DNA from: Eleginops maclovinus
Taxonomy: Eukaryota > Chordata > Actinopteri > Perciformes > Eleginopidae
Length of the DNA: 64,000 nucleotides
Direction of reading: 5' to 3'
Assembly: GCF_036324505.1 (NCBI RefSeq)
Contig: NC_086370.1
Coordinates: 22,096,290 to 22,160,289, forward strand
The position numbers were made by a program, and so were the translations under genes. Positions 26,801-36,120 of this stretch are shown piece by piece. The notes below the pieces were generated by a model. It was not told where the DNA came from, did not search any database, and worked only from the letters and a program-made list of their open reading frames with translations. Positions within the stretch are counted from its first letter, which is position 1. The number at the start of each line of letters is the position of its first letter.

Positions 26801-27548
26801 AGAACAACATGTTCCTTTTGAGACAATTTAAAAGTTGGACCTGCACCGTCTCAAGGGGGAAACTTAAACCAACCTCTGTGTTGGAGTTTGAAACTTAAAT
26901 CAAGTCAGGTGTGAAGCCTCAGAAAGGAACCCCAATGATGAGTATTTTCCAATTTTCTAAATGAAAGTCTGGGAGAAAGTCATCCATCTGACTTCCCTGC
27001 CATTAATGTTCAGTCTCCACCATTTCCTCCTCTCTTGATGCTCCCAGTTGTCAGGCGCGACTGACTGCTGAGCTCCTTCTTTCATTCCTAAATAAAACAT
27101 GCCTCCCACTGAATGTTGCATGCATGCCTTGGAGTTTAAATACACCCATTCCTCCATCTCGCCGTGACTCCTGTGAAAACCTCACCTCCATCCCTCACCC
27201 CTGTACTACAGAGGCAGGAAGTCACTCAATAATTCACAGCTCGGCCCGGGCGCTGAACCCAAAATTAAAACAAAAACACACCGCTCTCCCTGATGTATCT
27301 GTAAGTGACGGAGAGCTCATTCATAATTCATGTTCAGACTCTCACGTAACTGTGTGTGCCCGGGAACCTGGACAGACTTTGGCAAGGTTTTCACACAGCA
27401 GGTTTCACTTTCCTCTGAATCTCAGTGTCACACGGTGGTCGGGATGCTGTGGAATATTTGTGATGTTCACCCTTTACCTTTAGTATTTATGTACCTCTGT
27501 TTTTTGTGACGGTATATGATACATGTGCACCAATTTAAGTACTATTAA
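23897..27548. other. Unique intronic sequence
   Basis: No gene recognised. About 24580-24790 is repeat-free and of even composition, and is noted as a candidate conserved non-coding element. Confidence 0.4.
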
Positions 27549-27978
27549 TGTCAGGATCTCAGTTTCTGTATTTTTAGTTTACTGTTTTACTTTGAAATGT
27601 GTCTTGTCCAGATTACTTCCTGTCTTTAGTTTCCCTCCTGTCTGATTGTCTGATCGTGCTCACCTGTTGCCCCTGTGTGTCTCCTCCCCCTTCCCAGCTG
27701 TTTCTTGTCTTGTGATTACCCTCCTCTGTATTTAGTCTGTGCTTTCCTTTGTGTTCTTTGTCGCGTCATCGTCGTTTTCCTGTTCCCTGAACCCTTTTGG
27801 ATCTCCCCTTTTCAGGCCTCCCTCTTCCACTGGTTTGTCTGAATTTTAATTTGATACTTTTCCATCGTTTTACCTTTTGTTAACAGCTTCTTTATAAATA
27901 AAAGCTCGCCCTTTGATACGTTGGAACCCCTGCCCCCTCTATTGCTTCTGCACCTGGGTCCTTTCCTAAATCCTGACT
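27549..27978 (+). mobile_element. Dispersed repeat with TGTCAGGAT...ATCCTGAC ends
   Basis: Begins TGTCAGGATCTC and ends AAATCCTGACT, an imperfect inverted terminal pair. The body is C/T-rich (CACCTGTTGCCCCTGTGTG, CTCCTCTGTATTTAGTCTG, ATAAATAAAAGCTCGCC, TTCTGCACCTGGGTCC), resembling a common fish repeat known to me from memory. It could be a solo-LTR-like or MITE-like unit; the class is unsure. Confidence 0.5.
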
Positions 27979-28037
27979 ATTAGGGTTAATAAAACGACTC
28001 CATGAAGGTAGAGACAAAACTAAGACAGCACCATAGG

Positions 28038-28280
28038 TTAAAGAGGCCCCATTATGCTTTTTGGTGTACCCCTGTAGTGTGTCATATTTAGTGCATGTTA
28101 ATGGTCTACAAAGGCTAAAATCCCAAAGTCCCCTGAAACGCCTCCGTTAGATTCCTTTTTCTACTTCTGTAACATAGCGACATCACTGCTTAACACTTGT
28201 GCTTCCATTGATGATAGATTAAGGGGCGGGACATCTCTAAGAGGTAGACCAATCACAACAGAGCAGACTGGGTTCTGTAA
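28038..28280 (+). mobile_element. Family A MITE-like copy, right part truncated
   Basis: Begins TTAAAGAGGCCCCATTATGC, includes GTGCATGTTAATGGTC, GGCTAAAATCCC, ATAGCGACATCACTG and GGGGCGGGACATCTCTAAG, and stops after GAGCAGACTGGGTTCTG. Confidence 0.85.
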
Positions 28281-29400
28281 TTTATTGAGAAACAGTTAAT
28301 TGACTGATATCCACCTTGCTAACAATCAAATGAACTTGTAGACGTTGCATCTGCTAGAGACTCTCTGCCAGTAGAACTGGGCTGTTACAGTATCCTTTAT
28401 CTCTCACAAAAACAACTCATCTTTTACCTCCGTTCCAATTTCCTTCCTGTGCTCCTCCACCTCTCCTCCCCATAATCCCTCCTCTATTTAACCGAGAGGA
28501 CACCTTGGATTGAAGACAACCATTTGTGGAAGCCAGAAGAAGACATTTGGCAGCACATACATAACATAATTGTCTTCTGCCCAACTCGTTATTACATATT
28601 TGACAGCCAAAAAGGAAAAAAGAAAACTGGATTTGTCCAAGCACCCTCTTTTGGGTATAAAGTAAAAGTGCTACACTACTTCATCCAGCATCTGTCAGCA
28701 GTGGGAAGCACCAGACAGCAGGAAATCAGACACCCATGAGAGTCTGTGTCTGAGCCAGAAAATGGCAGCATTAGATGTTTGTTAAAAGAGTCTAAACACT
28801 CCCCATGTATGTTCTGTTGGCAAGCAAACACTCTGTGCTAAAACACATCGTAAAGTCAGTAACTGTTTGGTTAAAAAACACTTTCACACCATGTTGGATA
28901 AAAAATAAATGTGCTTCAGTAGCAAGCAACTATGTCCCCTCTCCTTTTAACCGTTTCTTTAAACCAAAGAAGGCGATCTTTCCACTTAATCTAAAACACA
29001 TGTTTTGAGTATCAACATCACAAACCCTCTGAAAGGTTTGTGGCTTTATCTTTACCAGAGAACAGAGGATGCAGTCAGCTTACGTTTACGAAAGTTAAGT
29101 CGGATTTAAAGTTGTTAGTAATGGAGTCTAGTGCTGCAGCTGATCGGCCCCTGATCAAAAATGTGGCTACACATCAAAGATGACGAACACCAGCTAACAC
29201 CTGCAAAGGTTCAGTCTGGAGCAGGTCTCCAATGCAGGTATGGAAAAAACTAAAGGTTACATTAGGGAAGTTAAAAAGTAAGAGCTACACTTTCAACTCA
29301 AGGTACATTTCCAAGTTTACAATGGATATTTTAAGGCAAATCTGGAACAAAAACCCTCAAAAAGTCAATAATAATTTCTTAAAAACACTATTGCAACAGG
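28281..29400. other. Unique intronic sequence
   Basis: No gene or recognised repeat seen. Confidence 0.45.
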
Positions 29401-29625
29401 TGTTTTTTTTCCTGTAGTGGGTTGTATAGGTTTTAGTGCATGTAAATGGTCTGCAGAGGCTACAATCCTTGTGTTTCCTCCAGAGTAAACACCTCCATTG
29501 GACTACTTTGTTTACTTCAGTAACATAGTGACACCAATATAGTAGGCTAAGTGGGCGGGACATCACCACTGAGCCAGCAAGCTAACCAATCAGAGCAGAC
29601 TTGACTTTGGTCTCATACGGTTGTG
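29401..29625 (+). mobile_element. Family A MITE-like copy, both ends truncated
   Basis: TTTTTTTTCCTGTAGTGGG, then TTTAGTGCATGTAAATGGTC, CCTCCATTGGACTACTTTG, GGGCGGGACATCACC and CTAACCAATCAGAGCAGAC. It stops before the GGTGAAAAGAGG block. Confidence 0.82.
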
Positions 29626-30224
29626 GTGCATCGTGGTGGATAAGCAAACAACAGCAGGGGTAAAGTCAACAGCAACAACATCTTTTCTTATAGCTCAGTA
29701 GAAGTCCTACCGTGAGTACCTTTTGTACTGAGGAGAATATCCTGTTGCCGGCTCCTCTGTCTGACAGCGATCTTGAGACGGACTGAAATATCATTAACGG
29801 AGGGATAACACGTCGCTCTGCCCCTATCTCCGTTTGTCTTTGACTTTCTCTCCTTATGAATATTAACAACCAGACCACTTATCTCCGCTGTGCTTAATAA
29901 TTCCCTCCCTCTTACTCACGTTAATTACATGGTTTGTTCATAGCATCAACACTGGGATTCAGGAAATAACATCTCTTGACTGAGTCTGAAAGTTAAAGGG
30001 GGCACCGAGGTATTTAGATCTATTAAATTATCTGGTGACAAGCAAGGTGTTTTTTGTTTTGGTTTTACCTCCCTTAGACTCTGAGGAGGACACTGGGAGA
30101 GTTGCTAATATATTTCAAAAGTAATGCTCCTTCTCCTGGGAAGTCAAACTCAAAATAATACCAATTATGTCCATGTGCTTTCTTTCGCACAATGCTAATT
30201 AAGGTTTAAATTCCCTATGCCTGC
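29626..30224. other. Unique intronic sequence
   Basis: No gene seen. Confidence 0.45.
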
Positions 30225-30395
30225 ACAGTGTCCTGAACACAACACCCTCCAACACCTTTGGGATTATCTGGAAACGGCTTATAATCCTGGAGCGGAAATT
30301 CCCAGATGAGTGGAGGCTGTTGTGGCCAAAATGTGTTTGTTTAAGGAGTTACATGTCAATTAAACTTGAGGTGTATACTACTTTTTGTGGACAGT
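30225..30395 (+). mobile_element. Tc1-like transposon 3' remnant
   Basis: AACACCTTTGGGATTATCTGG corresponds to the Tc1-type 'HLWDEL' region; CCCAGATGAGTGGAGGCTG and TACTACTTTTTGTGGACAG correspond to the transposase tail and right end of a common fish Tc1-like family. Frames are broken. It is a non-functional fragment. Confidence 0.55.
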
Positions 30396-30475
30396 TTCAG
30401 TAAAATACAACATAACATCAATACAGAGGACATTAGGATTACATTTAGTGTTTTTCTTTTTGATTTAAAACAATA

Positions 30476-30690
30476 TTTAAGAGGACACATGATCATGTTC
30501 AGGTTCATATTTGTGTTTCGTCCCCCTACTGTGACATGTTTACATGCTTTAAAGTTCAAAAAGGTCTTTATTTATGTGTCAAAAATGTTCTGTCCCTTAG
30601 CCAATCACGTACAATGTGTTGGAGCTCTAGCCAATTGAAGCAAGAGTGTAACATAGTGATGTCACTATGTTACAGTGGTAAACAAAGAAT
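30476..30690 (-). mobile_element. Family A MITE-like copy, truncated, with central palindrome
   Basis: Begins TTTAAGAGGACACATGATC, includes CAGGTTCATATTTGTG, ACATGTTTACATGC, CCTTAGCCAATCACGTACAA and the palindrome at 30648-30673. It lacks the CAGTCTGCTCTG block and the right terminus, and abuts a Tc1-like fragment. Confidence 0.82.
30648..30673. repeat. Perfect 12-bp-arm palindrome inside family A
   Basis: GTAACATAGTGA and TCACTATGTTAC are exact reverse complements separated by TG. The centre TGATGTCA resembles a CRE/ATF half-site pair. Shorter versions occur in other family A copies (for example near 36038 and 23718). Confidence 0.9.
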
Positions 30691-30830
30691 GTGTTTTGTG
30701 GCTGGAAAGCAGCAAATCCTGCAGCCAGGTTTCAAAATGTGATGAAAGATCTTCCCAGAAGTCTGGAGGTTTTTTATGCACATATATTTGGAATCGCATG
30801 TCAATAAGACATCAGGATTATGTCTGTCGG
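30688..30830 (+). mobile_element. Second Tc1-like transposon 3' remnant
   Basis: TTTTGTGGCTGGAAAGCAGC, AAATCCTGCAGCCAGG, GAAAGATCTTCCCAGAAG and TCTGGAGG follow the order of the conserved tail of a common fish Tc1-like transposase gene, then TTTGGAATCGCATGTC near the right end. It is decayed. Confidence 0.6.
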
Positions 30831-32125
30831 CGATGTAATTTGTTCTAAAAGCTGGTCAGGTTAATGAGTATTTGTTCAGGAAAGTTTGTATGAGTCTTTG
30901 CTTGATGTGCTTTAGTGGCCTTTGGCAGCGGGAACAATGGAAGAGTGGACTCGCCTTAATAAAGTAACACAAAGGTGGCGGCTTTATCAAATAACACATT
31001 CAGAAATGACTGCAAAGCGGCCAAATGCCAGGGAGGATTTCTGCAGCAGAGCGTGCATTTTTCTGTCGGAAAAGAAAAGTTTCATAAAAGCTTTGACCTT
31101 TCGGATAAATTGAAGCAGCAGGGGAAGTCCGTCAGGGTAATCAGATAATTAAACTCACCACATTTGGCTTCTGTTTCGGATTATGTTGTGTCCCTTTGGA
31201 AAAATTTGCTCCCTGGGAAAGAACCACTAGCGTGCCGCTGATCCCGTTAGAGGGCACGGCTAAGAAGGCATTTGGATTTTTCTCCACAAAAAGAGTTTTA
31301 AGTTATATAAGCCTTCTGGAAAATGGCAGCAACTTCATCTCCCAAATGTTGATGCTGGGATTTAAATGTGTGTCCATGTAGATGTAATTGTACTGCTGGA
31401 ACAATGTGCTCACACCTTCAAAAATCCAAATCTCACCAAGTATATTGTCTTATATCCAGTCAGATTATGTCTTTACAATTGATTTAAGACCTCATCATTT
31501 AAGAAGTATTAATGCAGTGAGATACAGGGTCTTGTTTTTAGAAATGAAAGTATCTTGTTGAGTCAGTGACTCTTAAAAATCTTATTGTATTGAGTTTTAT
31601 CTCAGATTAAATGACCGTTTTATTGGAAAATACCAACTTCTTTTTAGCATTTTTGGCTTCTATTGTAACACAACATGTGGTAATGGAAAAACATAGTTCA
31701 AAATAAGTTTCCCAGGTAATTACAAGATCTGATTTACCTCAATATGCCATCTTATTTTAAGAAACCCTACCAAGGTAATTTTCCCTTGCTCTATTGTCAG
31801 ATGATTGCAAATGAAAACATCTTGTGTTCCAAGACCTTGAGCAGCATTTTCTCCAGTGCATAAAAACATCTGCAACTGAAGGCAGCCTCAGGTGTCAAGA
31901 GATGATGTCTACAATGTCCTGATGCAGATGTTGCCTGTTGCAAAGCGCGAGGTAGATCTCTTCCTCCTGCAAATAACACAACAGCCACACGAAGCAGAAA
32001 GCAGAAACAAGCTGCAGGATCCATTTTGTCATTATTTATGACCTGAAGCACTTGAGTGCACGGCCAGCTGATTTCAAGACTTCATAACAAGGAAGGAGCT
32101 GCTTACACAGAGAAACTGTAAGCAT
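30831..32125. other. Unique intronic sequence, candidate conserved non-coding block
   Basis: No gene. About 30900-31380 is repeat-free, with motifs such as GAACAATGG (SOX-like), and is dense in non-repetitive complex sequence. Conservation is not shown. Confidence 0.35.
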
Positions 32126-32137
32126 CACACACACACC

Positions 32138-32210
<73 letters not shown>

Positions 32211-32213
32211 ACA
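32126..32213 (+). repeat. (CA)n microsatellite
   Basis: About 42 CA dinucleotides with a CCCCC interruption near 32136 and an AA interruption near 32203. Confidence 0.97.
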
Positions 32214-32459
32214 GGGAGCCAATTATTTTTTAGAGAGAGAAGTGGTCTGGGTGGAACACAGAAAGTGGCAAAGCAAACGCTGGTGAGACGAAGCAGTGAG
32301 AGGTGATGTTCGACAGCCAGATTCAAATTAGAAAACGCACCGTGTCACAGTCCAGGAGAACTGCTCCAAATCTAATGTAAATCTTATGTACCACTCAGTA
32401 TTTATGTGTCTTTTTAAAACTCCTATCATGATGTCTTTTGCTATGTCTTTAACTTGGGA

Positions 32460-32690
32460 TTCTATCGTTCGTATTTTCCAACCTTAAACTAAGGACAGAT
32501 TGTTGTGATGCATGAAACCAAAAGACGCTCGGTTAGGGTTACTGTAGGGTTGGGTTAAACTTTTAGGTGTATCTATTGTGTTACTCACATTTCCCTTAGG
32601 ACAGATTGTTGTGATGCATCTAATCAATCTTTAAGATATCTAAAACAGTTGTTTGTGTTTTATAAAAATACATTGATAACCTCAAAGACG
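32460..32690 (+). repeat. Diverged GATTGTTGTGATGCAT repeats, left part
   Basis: Two units with the core GATTGTTGTGATGCAT at 32498 and 32604, preceded by CCTTAAACTAAGGACA and TTCCCTTAGGACA. They match the two units to the right of the LINE fragments (33600-33850). Confidence 0.7.
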
Positions 32691-32766
32691 CTTTTCTGAG
32701 GTACAAAAAACAAGACCAAAAAAAGTTGAGAAATAAAAGCAAATCCTCCCGGTGACATATCCTCAA

Positions 32767-33036
32767 TCACACATTAAAAGCTAGACTCAAGAGAAGAGTG
32801 TTGGTGTTGGGGTCGGTACAGTCTCTGATTCGCTGTGGGAGTGAGTTCCAGAGGGTGGGGGCAGCGATGGGGAAGGCTCCCCAGGTTCGATGCTTGGTTC
32901 GAGTGGGGATAGAGGGGGTGGGGTTGTGGAGCAGGTCAGTGAGGTAAGAGAGGGCCTGGTTGTTGAGGGCTCTGTGGGTTAGGAGGAGGATTTTGAAATG
33001 CCAGTGCAGGTTTTGAAGGACGGGGGTGATGTAGTC
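32767..33036 (-). mobile_element. L2-type LINE reverse-transcriptase C-terminus, minus strand (89 open codons)
   Basis: Read on the minus strand, the frame is open from 33036 to a TGA at 32767. It includes ITPVLQNLHWHFKILLL, ALSYLTDLLH and APTLWNSLPQRIRDC, matching the typical C-terminal part of fish L2-type LINE ORF2 proteins (ITPVL..LHWLPV..FKIL, then APRLWNSLP). Between HW and HFKIL several family residues are deleted in frame. There is no catalytic domain, so it is inert. It abuts the next LINE fragment in opposite orientation. Confidence 0.8.
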
Positions 33037-33553
33037 TGGATTATCTACTTCCTAAGCCTGTTTAATTGATTGTAAAATACTGCTGCTGGTTTTCAAAGCA
33101 TCACATTAGGTGAGGCCCAAAATATATGAATGATCTCCTGATAAAGGATCACCCATCCAGGAGTCTCAGGTCCTCTGGGTCGGGTCTGCTTTCTGTCCCA
33201 AGAGTCAAAACTAAACATGGAGAAGCTGCATTTAGCTTTTACGCCCCCACTATCTGGAATAATGTCCCAGCAGGTCCACTACAACTCTTACTATTTTTAA
33301 ACCCAGACTGAAAACCAATCTTTTTGCCGCTGCTTTTGATTGAGCTGCTCATGTGTCACGCTGCTGTGTGACTTTTATTCATGTATTTTATACCTGTTAT
33401 GTTCATCTCATAATCTTTGCTTTTCAATGCCTGTTTTTAAATGCCATTTTTATACTGTGTTCCTGCTGAATTTCTTTCTCAATTTTATTTTGTAAAGCAC
33501 TTTGAATTGCCGTGTGTTCAAAGGTGCGATATCAATAAACTTGCCTTGCATGT
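33037..33553 (+). mobile_element. L2-type LINE 3' end, plus strand
   Basis: Frame from 33126 reads DLLIKDHPSRSLRSSGSG, LLSVPRVKTKHGEAAFSF and APTIWNNVPAG, the conserved C-terminus of fish L2-type ORF2, ending early at a stop. The 3' region has TGTAAAGCACTTTGAATTGC, ATATCAATAAACTTGCC, the typical tail of these elements. It is 5'-truncated. ORF2 before 33126 is frame-broken. Confidence 0.85.
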
Positions 33554-33850
33554 AAAGCCCAATAACGTAGGGCTAGGCTTACCTCTAACTTTTGTATTAT
33601 GCACCTTTCCCATAGGGGATATTGTTGTGATGCATATTATCGATCATAAAAAATCTCTAAGAATATGTCTTTGTGTTTCATCTACTTGATGTGCCAATAT
33701 GGAACCCAATAACGAAGGTTGAGGGTTATCTTTTGCATCTCTCAACCTTGCCTGAGGAAAGATTGTTGTGATTCATGGAATCAATCATCATAATAAATCT
33801 GAAGAGTGTGTTTGTGTTTATCCATACGATATGCCCACATGGAGCCCCAC
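33554..33850 (+). repeat. Diverged GATTGTTGTGATGCAT repeats, right part
   Basis: Two units about 143 bp apart, with cores GATATTGTTGTGATGCAT (33618) and GATTGTTGTGATTCATGG (33761), each preceded by CCCAATAACGWAGG. With the units at 32498 and 32604 they form one old tandem cluster split by the LINE fragments. Confidence 0.7.
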
Positions 33851-35009
33851 TTCCTCCAGGTTACAAGGGCATCAGTTTAATCACAACACAACCTGAGGAT
33901 TCAGACACAGATTGTATGATAAGCATTCTGAAGATTATTCCCTCACAGTGATCATTACAGCTTATATATGCACATACCGGAGGGATAGATGTCAAACTCA
34001 GGATAACAACTATCACTATCACAGCAGAAGTCCAGCCAGTTCCTGAGATATCACACTTGACAGGTTCGCATTTTAACTGATGGCTTGGATTGGACTCGAC
34101 AGCTCATGAGGAAAATGCTAAAATCTCTTTAAATAAAACCCTTTATGTTTCATACGTTTAATAGTTAAAGTATAGCTGATTTAAAAAAGTGATTTTAAAG
34201 GAAGTTATGACCTCTACCAAGGAGAAGACCATTTATTCTGGCACTTGGGATATTAGATAACAGATGATCACAGAAGGAAAGTTGGCAGGCACAACAGGAG
34301 ACAGGGGGAACGTGATTTGCATTCATTCACACCTAAAGAGACGACCTTTGGTGTTCACTGTCGCTGCCCTCTAAATGAACTCTCCAACAAAGCGATATTC
34401 ATAGACACAGACACAGACTTCTGATCAAAGTGTCAAGTATATCCTCGCCAGGAAGAAAAGAATCAAAGGTATTTAACAAAAAAGCCAGATGAGGTTCAGG
34501 TATGCGGTCCTTTCAGAACAGACGCCCGCTGGCTCTTTTGTTGCTGCAGACAAACTGAGATATGAGGAGGGAGAATTCAATTTCAGACTCTTCATTTTCC
34601 ACAAAGTTTAAAACATGACCCCCGTCTTTAACCTGCCATATAGAGACATACTGAAAGGAAGTCTCACTGAATGAGTGAAGGAGAATAGATGGTATTCAAT
34701 GATTACATAGTTACAGCTCCAGTCTGGATATCTTGGCGCCTTGAAACGGTGCTTCGTGGTGTCTGAGACACACTGAAAAGATCATCATTATTCTTCTAAG
34801 TATACCTCCTGTCATTCTCCAGATATTCAATAGCTGTGTTCAAGAAAGCTCGATGGAAGTGTTTGCAACTAGGTTATGTACTGATTAAAAACTGAGTGGA
34901 TTTCACTCCAATATCTGCATTTTTGGATGGATTTACACAATAAAAGTGTCCAAGAATCTCACAGATTGTTTGAGTTTACAATTGGGATAATAAAACATCT
35001 TCAATTAAA
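33851..35009. other. Unique intronic sequence
   Basis: No gene or recognised repeat seen. Confidence 0.45.
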
Positions 35010-35826
35010 TCAGTATGTAGTGTCTCTACTTTAAAGAGTCCTCTCCTGCTGATGTTCAGGTGTATATCAGTATGTAGAGTCTCTACTTTAAAGAGTCCTC
35101 TCCTGCTGATGTTCAGGTGTATATCAGTATGTAGAGTCTCTACTTTAAAGAGTCCTCTCCTGCTGATGTTCAGGTGTATATCAGTATGTAGCGTCTCTAC
35201 TTTAAAGAGTCCTCTCCTGCTGATGTTCAGGTGTATATCAGTATGTAGCGTCTCTACTTTAAAGAGTCCTCTCCTGCTGATGTTCAGGTGTATATCAGTA
35301 TGTAGAGTCTCTACTTTAAAGAGTCCTCTCCTGCTGATGTTCAGGTGTATATCAGTATGTAGAGTCTCTACTTTAAAGAGTCCTCTCCTGCTGATGTTCA
35401 GGTGTATATCAGTATGTAGTGTCTCTACTTTAAAGAGTCCTCTCCTGCTGATGTTCAGGTGTATATCAGTATGTAGAGTCTCTACTTTAAAGAGTCCTCT
35501 CCTGCTGATGTTCAGGTGTATATCAGTATGTAGTGTCTCTACTTTAAAGAGTCCTCTCCTGCTGATGTTCAGGTGTATATCAGTATGTAGAGTCTCTACT
35601 TTAAAGAGTCCTCTCCTGCTGATGTTCAGGTGTATATCAGTATGTAGTGTCTCTACTTTAAAGAGTCCTCTCCTGCTGATGTTCAGGTGTATATCAGTAT
35701 GTAGAGTCTCTACTTTAAAGAGTCCTCTCCTGCTGATGTTCAGGTGTATATCAGTATGTAGCGTCTCTACTTTAAAGAGTCCTCTCCTGCTGATGTTCAG
35801 GTGTATATCAGTATGTAGTGTCTCTC
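35010..35826 (-). repeat. 57-bp minisatellite, about 14 units
   Basis: CAGTATGTAG recurs 15 times from 35011 to 35809 at exactly 57-bp spacing. Each unit contains CAGTATGTAG-N-GTCTCTAC, TTTAAAGAGTCCTCTCCTGC and TGATGTTCAGGTGTATAT. Units are essentially identical except for one base (A, C or T in TAGNG). Because 57 = 3 x 19, both strands stay open for about 290-300 codons; these are not genes. Confidence 0.98.
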
Positions 35827-36120
35827 CTGGGACATGTCTCCATGCTTTAATGTTCAGAAAGCTCTTTATGTTTCTCATACTGCCTGTGCTGCAGCACCTC
35901 TTTTCACCCTCTGTCTGAAATCAGAGCCCAGTCTGCTCGATGGCCGGCTCTGTTGTGATTAGTCAATCCCTTAGAGATGTCCCGCCCCTTGTACAATGCT
36001 TTGGAGCGCTAGCCAATAAGAAGTGCATGTGTTTCATAGTGATGTCACTATGTTCCTGAAGTAAAGAAAGGAGTCCAATGGATGAGTTATAAACCACACT
36101 ACAGGAAAGAGATTATAATA
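35010..36120 (-). mobile_element. Family A MITE-like copy whose left terminus is amplified
   Basis: After the 57-bp array the element continues with GGGACATGTCTCCATGC, CACCCTCTGTCTGAAATC, ATGTCCCGCCCCTTG, CATAGTGATGTCACTATG and AAACCACACTACAGGAAAG. The body is the usual minus-orientation element. The array units are its own outer terminal segment. Confidence 0.88.

Noticed and set aside
34976..35918. Open frames of about 290-300 codons on both strands
   Set aside because: They result from 57-bp (19-codon) tandem repeats that keep any stop-free frame open. Residues repeat exactly and there is no start context, domain or splice support.
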